In this document: piece by piece, positions 1 through 5,064 of the stretch
How the letters are laid out: the number at the start of each line of letters is the position of its first letter
Numbering within the stretch: position 1 is the first letter of the stretch
Assembly: GCA_002308115.1 (NCBI GenBank)
Contig: DBVJ01000078.1
Coordinates: 23,189-28,393, forward strand
Source: Lachnospiraceae bacterium UBA1267
GTDB lineage: Bacteria; Bacillota; Clostridia; Lachnospirales; Lachnospiraceae
Length of the DNA stretch: 5,205 nucleotides
Reading direction: 5' to 3'
The notes under the pieces: model-generated
Databases searched by the model: none
The model's input: only the letters and a program-made list of their open reading frames with translations
What the model was told of the DNA's origin: nothing
Position numbers and translations under genes: made by a program

Positions 1-461
1 GTATACATACGGCCTTCCAGATGATCCAGCTCATGACAGATGGCGCGGGCAAGAAGGCCCTCGCCTGTCAGTTCATATTCGTCTCCGTCGGGACCGGTAA
101 ATCGGCAAGTCACTTTCTCGGGGCGCGTCACGACGCCGGTCATGCCGGAATAGCTCAGACAGCCTTCATAGCCGGTCTGCTTTCCTTCAGACTCGATGAT
201 CTCAGGATTGATCATGGCATATCTCAGCATCTCTTCTTCCGGGATCTCTTCGCCGTCTTCCGGATCCGGTGTGACGTCGATCACGACGATACGTTTTAAA
301 ATGCCCACCTGCGGCGCGGCAAGGCCCACGCCGCCTGCGTCATACATGGTTTCAAACATGTCATCTATCAATTCAAGCACACGAGGCGTGATCTCGCGTA
401 CAGGTTTGCATTTTTTGGTCAGGATTTCATCTCCCAACTGTCTGACTTTCAGAATCGCCAT
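1..461 (-). CDS. def: Peptide deformylase, 3' end beyond window
   Basis: Removes the formyl group from the N-terminal formyl-methionine of nascent proteins at the ribosome, in the cytosol; a metal-dependent hydrolase. 153 codons are visible and the stop lies outside the left edge. All three family motifs are present: motif I GVGLAAPQ (residues 44-51), motif II EGCLS (99-103, metal ligand Cys101) and motif III HELDH (143-147, metal ligands His143 and His147, catalytic Glu144). The ATG at 461 is preceded by AAAGGAG (474-468) at 6 nt. That site overlaps the last base of the priA stop, so the two genes are probably cotranscribed and translationally coupled. Oddities: an acidic loop at about residues 64-78 (rich in D/E/P), and Tyr-Ser-Gly after EGCLS where many homologues have a hydrophobic residue followed by Pro-Gly. 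fmt often follows def in this arrangement, but it would lie outside the window. Confidence 0.97.
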   Translation of the reverse strand, partial: MAILKVRQLGDEILTKKCKPVREITPRVLELIDDMFETMYDAGGVGLAAPQVGILKRIVVIDVTPDPEDGEEIPEEEMLRYAMINPEIIESEGKQTGYEGCLSYSGMTGVVTRPEKVTCRFTGPDGDEYELTGEGLLARAICHELDHLEGRMY

Positions 462-467
462 GACGAT

Positions 468-474
468 CTCCTTT
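468..474 (-). promoter_or_regulatory. Shine-Dalgarno of def overlapping priA stop
   Basis: Minus-strand AAAGGAG ends 6 nt before the def ATG. Its first A is the last base of the priA TGA (476-474). A ribosome terminating on priA therefore sits on the def initiation site, which supports translational coupling of the two genes. Confidence 0.85.
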
Positions 475-2687
475 CAGTTTTCAAAGCTCAGATAGACCTG
501 CCGTGATCCGCAAAGCGAATCAAACAGGTTTTCCGCGCGGTTTTTCGCATCCAATAGACGCTCAAGTCCGGCACTCTTCAGATAGCAGATGTACCGGTAT
601 TGATCGCGGACCTTGAACGGTCCGTCTTCCGCTGGTCCCAGGATCTCCAGATCCGGATAATCCGTCCGAAGGACCGATGAGATCTTTTCAATCACTGTCC
701 TGCAGTTTTCGGGATCGGGTCCATAGATACGAAGCCCGATGAATGAGCCGAAGGGCGGATAATTCATTTCCTTCCTGAAAAGGCATTCTGATTCGTAAAA
801 CGCTTCAAAATCCTGCCTGACCGCACATTCAACGGCATAGTGTTCCGGATTATAAGTCTGTATCACGCATTCGCCTTCGTTCTTTCTTCTTCCCGCACGC
901 CCCATGGCCTGCACCAGAAGCTGGAACGTCCGTTCCGCGGACCGGTAATCCGGCACGAACAATGAAAGATCGGCCGCCAGGATGCCCACCAGTGTGACCC
1001 GGTCGAAATCGTGGCCTTTGACGATCATCTGTGTTCCGATCAACACGTCTGCCTGTCCGTTTCTGAAGGCTTCGATGATCTTGTAATGCGCGTCCTTTGA
1101 CGCCGTCGTGTCGGCATCCATACGGAGCGTGCGGACTCCCGGAAACTGTTCCTTGAGACTCTGCTCCACTTTCTCCGTACCTGCGCCGAATGCCCCGATG
1201 AGCTTTGATCCGCAGGACGGACAGGCGTCGACCATATTTCTCTCGTATCCGCAGATATGACACTTCAGCCGGTTTCCTCTGTGGAAACTCAGCGGAATGC
1301 TGCAGTGCGGACAAAGAAGCGCTTCGCCGCAGGACCGGCAGGAAACGGCTCCGGAATATCCGCGCCTGTTCAGAAAGAGCATGGCCTGTTCGCCGCGTTC
1401 CAGGCAGGCGGAAAGCTTTTCCAGAAGCGTTTTGGAGAAAATGCTACGGTTCCCGTGCCTGAGTTCACGTCTCATGTCTGTGAGGCTGGTCTTTGGAAGC
1501 ATACTGCCCGAAACCGCGCGGTTTCTCAGTCTGACAAGGCCATAACTTCCTTCCACCGATTTCCGGTAGACGCTGACAGACGGTGTCGCGCTTCCCAGTA
1601 CGGTTTTCGATCCCGTGATCCGGCTTCTCTCGATGGCCGTCTCGATCGCATTGTATTTCGGGATCTGTTCCGAATCATACGAGCTGTCATGAAACTCATC
1701 GATGATAATGAGCCCCAAATGCTGGAAAGGTGTAAACAGTGCGCTTCTCGGGCCGATCATCACACGGATCTGCCCCTTTTTGGCCATATCGAAGCGTTCC
1801 GCCTTCTCGCCTTTTGAAAGCCGTGAGTGGACGACGGAAACCAGTTCTCCGAAACGAGCGTAGAAACGCATGACCGTCTGATAAGTCAGGGAAATCTCCG
1901 GAATCAGCACGATGGCTTCCTTCCCCTCCGAAAGGATCCTTGAAATCAGTTCAAGATATACTTCGGTCTTTCCGGATCCGGTTATGCCGAACAGCACCTG
2001 GACCTGACGTTCGTCTTCGAGAATGGTTTTGACTGCTTTCTCCTGATCCTCGTTCAGAACCATGCCGCGCGTCCTGGCCCGTTCCGCCTCGGAAGCTTCC
2101 GAGACCTCGTTCCCAACGCTTCTGGGTCTGGATTCACGGATCTCAAACAGTCCGGATTCCAGATAGGGCTTCATGGTCTTTGCCGTCACGTTCAGCCGTT
2201 CCGAAACGATCTGATACGGCAGCACAGGCTCATTTTCAAAGGCCTCCAGAAGTCTTTCCCTCGCATAGTATTTCTTCTTCCGGGCGGCATCGAGGGCGCT
2301 TTCCAATTCTTCGCGGGACGCTTTCAGCACCAGAAAACGAGCTTTTCTGGTTTGAACGTCCGCTTTGGCAGGCAATACGACAGACAGACATTGATATAGT
2401 GTCCCGCCGTATCGTTCACGCATCCACACGGCCAGAGAAACCAGGTCCTGCTCGACATTTTTCGCCTTTGGCGCAAGAGAAAGGATTTCCTTAAGCTTTT
2501 CGTCCGGTACTTCGCAACGATCCGAAGTGCGAAGAACAAATGCCTGCCGGACAGTGTCTCGGCGGCCGAAGGGCACCAGTACACGCGAACCCGGCTTCAC
2601 CTCCTGGCGAAGCGCTTCCGGAACCAGATAAGTAAAGCTCCGGTCCACATTTCTGTGATTGATGTCGATAATGCAGAACGCGTACAA
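474..2687 (-). CDS. priA: Primosomal protein N' (PriA replication-restart DNA helicase)
   Basis: 3'-to-5' superfamily 2 helicase that recognises stalled or collapsed forks and reloads the replicative helicase. The product is 737 residues, a normal family length. Visible parts: N-terminal 3'-DNA-binding domain (about 1-100, with VDRSFTYLVP and PGSRVLVPFG), a probable winged-helix region (about 140-190), Walker A GITGSGKT (234-241), DExH box DEFH (330-333), NRRGY (440-444), and eight zinc-site cysteines in four CxxC pairs (450/453, 459/462, 476/479, 489/492). Then come motif V GTQMIVKGHDF (551-561), motif VI QAMGRAGR (593-600) and a C-terminal domain with YPPFG (643-647). The start is TTG at 2687, chosen because ACGGAGG lies 8 nt upstream and the conserved N-terminus begins at once. 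The upstream in-frame TTG at 2726 has no ribosome site and sits at the predicted transcript start. Oddity: DEFH replaces the usual DEEH, and the residues after it also differ. Confidence 0.97.
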   Translation of the reverse strand: MYAFCIIDINHRNVDRSFTYLVPEALRQEVKPGSRVLVPFGRRDTVRQAFVLRTSDRCEVPDEKLKEILSLAPKAKNVEQDLVSLAVWMRERYGGTLYQCLSVVLPAKADVQTRKARFLVLKASREELESALDAARKKKYYARERLLEAFENEPVLPYQIVSERLNVTAKTMKPYLESGLFEIRESRPRSVGNEVSEASEAERARTRGMVLNEDQEKAVKTILEDERQVQVLFGITGSGKTEVYLELISRILSEGKEAIVLIPEISLTYQTVMRFYARFGELVSVVHSRLSKGEKAERFDMAKKGQIRVMIGPRSALFTPFQHLGLIIIDEFHDSSYDSEQIPKYNAIETAIERSRITGSKTVLGSATPSVSVYRKSVEGSYGLVRLRNRAVSGSMLPKTSLTDMRRELRHGNRSIFSKTLLEKLSACLERGEQAMLFLNRRGYSGAVSCRSCGEALLCPHCSIPLSFHRGNRLKCHICGYERNMVDACPSCGSKLIGAFGAGTEKVEQSLKEQFPGVRTLRMDADTTASKDAHYKIIEAFRNGQADVLIGTQMIVKGHDFDRVTLVGILAADLSLFVPDYRSAERTFQLLVQAMGRAGRRKNEGECVIQTYNPEHYAVECAVRQDFEAFYESECLFRKEMNYPPFGSFIGLRIYGPDPENCRTVIEKISSVLRTDYPDLEILGPAEDGPFKVRDQYRYICYLKSAGLERLLDAKNRAENLFDSLCGSRQVYLSFEN

Positions 2688-2695
2688 GAAAAGTG

Positions 2696-2702
2696 CCTCC
2701 GT
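2696..2702 (-). promoter_or_regulatory. Shine-Dalgarno deciding the priA TTG start
   Basis: Minus-strand ACGGAGG with an 8-nt spacer to the TTG at 2687. It is the only strong ribosome site near the 5' end of priA, and no in-frame ATG lies nearby, so it fixes the start at a non-ATG codon. Confidence 0.8.
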
Positions 2703-2733
2703 AGCAGAATGCGGACATTCATCCAAATAATTT

Positions 2734-2763
2734 ATTTTACCACAAAAGCCGCAGATTGGCGAA
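2734..2763 (-). promoter_or_regulatory. Putative extended -10 promoter for priA-def
   Basis: The minus strand carries TAAAAT (2739-2734) preceded by TGG (2742-2740), which matches an extended -10 (TGnTAnAAT-like). At 18 nt upstream TTCGCC (2763-2758) is only a weak -35. A start near 2727 would leave a leader of about 40 nt before the TTG start. The site follows directly after the terminator of the preceding operon, where a new promoter is expected. Confidence 0.55.
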
Positions 2764-2770
2764 TGCTATT

Positions 2771-2814
2771 TTCTGAAGAAAAAGAACGGACTGCCGTCTG
2801 ATACGGCAGTCCGT
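2771..2814 (-). terminator. Intrinsic terminator of the helical-protein operon
   Basis: Perfect 12-bp stem: ACGGACTGCCGT (minus strand 2814-2803) pairs with ACGGCAGTCCGT (2797-2786) around a 5-nt loop (2802-2798). It is followed on the minus strand by the U-rich run TCTTTTTCTTC. It lies 25 nt after the stop of the 107-residue gene. No T-run follows on the plus strand, so it acts on minus-strand transcripts only. Confidence 0.93.
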
Positions 2815-2839
2815 CTGTCAGCGAATTACCCGACAATGC

Positions 2840-3163
2840 TTATTCGGCAAAGTCGCCATCCGTAGAAGCCTTCTTTGCCGCCTCTTCCGCGGCATCGCAA
2901 GCTTCTTCACAAGCTTCCTTGGCTTCTTCACAAGCTTCGCAGGCTTCTTCTTTGAGTTCTTCGGACGTCACGTCAAACTCGTCCTTCTTCTCGGAGACGA
3001 ATTCGGAAACTTTCTCCTTCACGGATTCAAAAGCTTCTTTTGCGTCATCCTTGAAGTCTTCGAACTTGTTGACCAGATCCGGATTGTTGTTCTTGAAAGC
3101 TTCGAACTTATCCTTGGCCAGGTTCTTGAGTTCTTCAACTTTGACGCCGGCCTGATCCTTCAT
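2840..3163 (-). CDS. Small acidic helical protein with cysteine-heptad tail
   Basis: I do not recognise a named family. The product is 107 residues, highly charged, with no signal peptide or membrane segment, so probably cytosolic. Residues 8-72 are predicted amphipathic helix with recurring Phe/Val at helical spacing, similar in style to the C-terminal half of the upstream protein. Residues 72-99 are four tandem heptads of consensus EEAxEAx. Cys75, Cys78, Cys85 and Cys89 fall only at two heptad positions (75 and 89; 78 and 85), so they share one helical face. The tail ends in a short polar segment. The ATG overlaps the upstream stop as ATGA and no clear Shine-Dalgarno precedes it, so translation probably depends on reinitiation from the upstream gene. 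A terminator follows. Possible roles are metal or thiol binding, disulfide-linked oligomerisation, or a stress-type (LEA/YtxH-like) helical protein; none is shown by the sequence. Confidence 0.8.
   Translation of the reverse strand: MKDQAGVKVEELKNLAKDKFEAFKNNNPDLVNKFEDFKDDAKEAFESVKEKVSEFVSEKKDEFDVTSEELKEEACEACEEAKEACEEACDAAEEAAKKASTDGDFAE
2867..2950 (-). repeat. Four tandem 21-bp (heptad) coding repeats
   Basis: Codons 72-99 of the 107-residue gene form four consecutive 7-codon units, two of which encode EEACEAC and EEAKEAC. Part of the DNA is still nearly identical: plus-strand GCTTCTTCACAAGCTTC occurs exactly at 2901-2917 and 2922-2938, offset 21 bp. This points to growth by in-frame tandem duplication, with later divergence of the outer units. 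Confidence 0.85.
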
Positions 3164-3669
3164 TCGTGGAAACGTTCCGAGACAGAGTCCTTCACTTCTC
3201 CGACCTTATCGGAAACGGAATCAACGACATCCGCCCATCTTTCCTCCGTGAAGCTCTTCACGGTATTGGCCTTGTCCACGGTAAAGTCTTTCACCTTGCC
3301 GGCGGTTTCGGAGACTTTGTCTTTCGCCTTCTGGATGGACTCGCCATAGTTCTCGTTGACGATCTCGGAGACGGCTTTGCCTGAATCGACAGCGACGCCC
3401 CAGGCTTTCTTGCTGCCTTCTTTCAGAGACTCGAAAGTCTTGACGGCAGCTTCCTTGGCAACATCCATATCGATGGTCGTGAACTTGCGCTCCGCCATCT
3501 CTTCCTGCGCTTCTTCCTCGAGGCCTTCCGCGGCACGGTCAGCTGCCTTCTTCTCTTCGTGTTCCTTTAGAACTTCCTTGTATCTCTTGACATAGGTGTA
3601 TCCGACTGCAGCCGCAGCGCCGGCAGCGATACCGCCAAGAATCACTTTGAAAAATGTACCTCTGGACAT
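3160..3669 (-). CDS. Membrane-anchored YtxH/LEA-like amphipathic-helix protein
   Basis: 169 residues. One hydrophobic Gly/Ala-rich segment (about residues 7-27) sits next to the N-terminus and is followed by KRYK. The rest is charged helix: residues 31-62 are Glu/Ala/Lys-rich and likely coiled coil, and residues 70-167 carry irregular repeats of the type DKVxE..GKVKD (for example 117-128 and 154-161). These resemble the 11-residue amphipathic repeats of group 3 LEA and YtxH-like stress proteins. Family placement is by pattern only. No cysteines and no enzyme motif are seen. The ATG at 3669 has AAGGAGG 8 nt upstream and a TATAAT box further up. It is the first gene of a two-gene operon and its TGA overlaps the next ATG. 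A role in envelope or desiccation/osmotic stress is inference from its type and from mscL upstream. Topology is unclear because both flanks of the membrane segment are basic. Confidence 0.85.
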   Translation of the reverse strand: MSRGTFFKVILGGIAAGAAAAVGYTYVKRYKEVLKEHEEKKAADRAAEGLEEEAQEEMAERKFTTIDMDVAKEAAVKTFESLKEGSKKAWGVAVDSGKAVSEIVNENYGESIQKAKDKVSETAGKVKDFTVDKANTVKSFTEERWADVVDSVSDKVGEVKDSVSERFHE

Positions 3670-3677
3670 TCTGAGGC

Positions 3678-3684
3678 CCTCCTT
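3678..3684 (-). promoter_or_regulatory. Shine-Dalgarno of the helical-protein operon
   Basis: Minus-strand AAGGAGG with an 8-nt spacer to the ATG at 3669, a near-perfect match to the 16S anti-Shine-Dalgarno. It is the only strong ribosome site in the operon; the second gene has none. Confidence 0.85.
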
Positions 3685-3701
3685 CGTTTTTTACTCTTCA
3701 C

Positions 3702-3730
3702 ATTATATACGGCAATTGTGAAAAAAGAAA
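3702..3730 (-). promoter_or_regulatory. Putative promoter of the helical-protein operon
   Basis: Consensus -10 TATAAT on the minus strand at 3707-3702. At 17 nt the -35 position (3730-3725) is TTTCTT, a poor match, so an activator or upstream element may be needed. A start near 3695 gives a leader of about 26 nt containing the Shine-Dalgarno. One arm of an inverted repeat (3718-3725) covers the spacer and touches the -35 position. Confidence 0.55.
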
Positions 3731-3752
3731 GAACGTGCGGTAACTTTTTCAC
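3718..3752. repeat. Inverted repeat GTGAAAAA / TTTTTCAC upstream of operon
   Basis: GTGAAAAA (3718-3725) and TTTTTCAC (3745-3752) are perfect 8-bp arms separated by 19 bp. They lie between mscL and the helical-protein operon. They overlap the proposed promoter spacer and could be a protein-binding site. A weak AT-rich terminator for mscL is the alternative, since a T-rich stretch (TTCTTTCTTTTTT) is read on the minus strand here. Confidence 0.35.
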
Positions 3753-3776
3753 GCCGTGATCATTTGAAGGACAGGA

Positions 3777-4271
3777 TCACTCGTCCAGTTTGCTGGTGCA
3801 GTGCGGGCAGCGGGTCGCGTCGATTGCGATCTCGGTCTTGCAGAACGGGCAGATCTTGGTCGTGGGCGCCGCATCTTCCTTCGGGGCTTCCTTCTTCGCC
3901 TTGCGCTCTTCTTCCATCTTGCGGGCCTTATTGACGGCCTTGACGATCAAAAAGACCACAAATGCCAGAATGATGAAGGTCAGAATCGCGGAAATGAACG
4001 CGCCGAACTTGATGGCGACTTCTTCCACGGCAGGTGTGACGACATTGCCGGCCTCATCCAGAACTTCGGCCTGTGCCGGCGTTACGACGATCTTCAGTGC
4101 TTCGTTCAGGTTCTTGACGCCCGGGATCAGCGAGATCAGCGGGTTCACGATGTTCGCCATGAATGCGTCGATGAGCGCTTTGAACGCTGCGCCGATGATG
4201 ACGCCGACGGCCATGTCGATCATGTTGCCTTTAACGGCAAACTCCTTAAACTCTTTGATAAAATTCTTCAT
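3777..4271 (-). CDS. mscL: Large-conductance mechanosensitive channel with C-terminal zinc ribbon
   Basis: Forms a homopentameric inner-membrane pore that opens under membrane tension and releases solutes on hypo-osmotic shock. 164 residues. The N-terminal helix FIKEFKEFAVKGN leads into TM1 (about 17-46, with the family signature AVGVIIGAAF at 21-30). A periplasmic loop follows, then TM2 (about 89-113) and a charged cytoplasmic helix. In place of the plain tail of the E. coli protein there is a zinc ribbon with Cys141, Cys144, Cys155 and Cys158 (CPFC-x10-CPHC), a variant known in some Bacillota MscL proteins. The start is the ATG at 4271, because GGGGAG lies 5 nt upstream and the conserved N-terminus begins there. 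The in-frame ATG at 4289 would put the ribosome site inside the gene. Its own weak promoter is possible. No convincing terminator follows, so readthrough into the next operon is possible. Confidence 0.97.
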   Translation of the reverse strand: MKNFIKEFKEFAVKGNMIDMAVGVIIGAAFKALIDAFMANIVNPLISLIPGVKNLNEALKIVVTPAQAEVLDEAGNVVTPAVEEVAIKFGAFISAILTFIILAFVVFLIVKAVNKARKMEEERKAKKEAPKEDAAPTTKICPFCKTEIAIDATRCPHCTSKLDE

Positions 4272-4300
4272 AGTCTCTCCCCTTTCCATATTGGATGTCT

Positions 4301-4329
4301 ATGATATTTGACTGCCGTAAAGCAGTTGT
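4301..4329 (-). promoter_or_regulatory. Weak candidate promoter for mscL
   Basis: The minus strand has TATCAT (4306-4301) as a possible -10. The -35 position at 17 nt (ACAACT, 4329-4324) is a poor match. A 5-bp inverted repeat (ACTGC/GCAGT, 4311-4315 and 4322-4326) lies between them. The 77-nt gap to the upstream gene would allow a promoter, but the sequence support is thin. Confidence 0.25.
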
Positions 4330-4348
4330 TTCCGGATCTGTTTTGCCT

Positions 4349-5053
4349 TTAAAGAAGACTGTTGGTCTTCACGGCTGCCCGCTCAATGGCGTCTTTGGAT
4401 TCTTTCCACGGTTCGTCGCGGAAACGATAGTCAAATTTGTTGGCGAACCACTCCAGATCGTCACGTACCCGCCTGATCCCGTCTCTGTAAAGACGCATGG
4501 TCTCATCATAGAAACGCTGGAGTTCTTCTCCCTTAAGGCGCTTTCTCGCGGCTTCGACGAGAACGGCAAGATGCGGACCGCAGAAACCTTTGCATGTTGA
4601 ATACTTCTCACGAAACTCCGGCTCATGCTGCCAGAGGTAGACGACTGTGTCCGCATATTGAGGAAACAGGTTGTCGATCTTGGCGCAGATATAACAGGTC
4701 TTCTCCTGAAGCCGTGCCCAGGATGATACTTCCGAAGATTCGTCTTTCAGAAGATTCCGCGGCTTGATCCGGACTTTTGTGTATTTCTCCGAAGCCTTGA
4801 GCTGCTGATCCAGATGTGTCTTCAGGATCATGGCCAGTCCCAGACGGTTCTTCTCTGAAAGAAGCATCTTCAGATGGGTTCCGCAAAAGCCCAGTTCATT
4901 GGTCTTCGTGCGGATGTCATCCTCCATATACGACGGCCCGAGGACAAAATCCAGCGCGCGGCGTTCCAGATCCCGGTACATCGAGCAGACGGGACATTCG
5001 CTTTTGGCGTCGAAAGCGTCATTGACGGGTATCGTATGGATCTTCTCTTTCAT
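4349..5053 (-). CDS. DUF6062 family protein with duplicated cysteine/histidine modules
   Basis: Uncharacterised. I place it in DUF6062 from memory of its opening (MKEKIHTIPVNDAF, CPVC, LGPSYMEDDIR, GFCGTHL); the biochemical function is unknown. 234 residues, no signal peptide or membrane segment, so likely cytosolic. It reads as two related halves: Cys20/Cys23 (CPVC) with Cys57 and His60 in GFCGTH, then Cys120/Cys123 (CYIC) with Cys158 and His161 in GFCGPH. Each set could bind one metal ion (CxxC...CxxH). The second half is followed by an Arg/Lys-rich helical tail (about 167-207). It begins 11 nt after the glnS stop with only a weak purine stretch (AAAGAA) before the ATG, so it is probably in an operon with glnS and coupled to it. 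Metal or nucleic-acid binding is plausible from the motifs but is inference. Confidence 0.85.
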   Translation of the reverse strand: MKEKIHTIPVNDAFDAKSECPVCSMYRDLERRALDFVLGPSYMEDDIRTKTNELGFCGTHLKMLLSEKNRLGLAMILKTHLDQQLKASEKYTKVRIKPRNLLKDESSEVSSWARLQEKTCYICAKIDNLFPQYADTVVYLWQHEPEFREKYSTCKGFCGPHLAVLVEAARKRLKGEELQRFYDETMRLYRDGIRRVRDDLEWFANKFDYRFRDEPWKESKDAIERAAVKTNSLL

Positions 5054-5064
5054 GATCGGTTCTT

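Noticed and set aside
21..495. Plus-strand open frames opposite def
   Set aside because: The reverse strand carries all three deformylase motifs with a good ribosome site; the plus frames have none.
850..1314. Minus-strand 154-codon frame inside priA in another frame
   Set aside because: The product is Arg/Gly-rich with no motif and overlaps conserved PriA helicase motifs.
1257..1817. Plus-strand open frame of 186 codons opposite priA
   Set aside because: It lies entirely antisense to the conserved helicase and zinc region of priA; the composition is low-quality and no domain is visible.
2867..2950. Short repeats considered as a CRISPR or mobile repeat
   Set aside because: The units are 21 bp, in frame, contiguous without spacers and inside a coding region; they are a protein heptad repeat.
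2919..3155. Plus-strand Ser-rich 78-codon frame
   Set aside because: It is the mirror of the Glu/Ala/Lys-rich helical gene; its Ser-rich composition is an antisense artefact.
3756..3780. GTGATC/GATCAC inverted repeat at the mscL stop
   Set aside because: Only 6 bp with a 13-nt loop and no T-run directly after it, so it is not convincing as the mscL terminator.
3790..4311. Plus-strand open frames of 173 and 167 codons opposite mscL
   Set aside because: They are antisense to a certain gene, have no ribosome site or recognisable motif, and arise from the skewed codon use of mscL.
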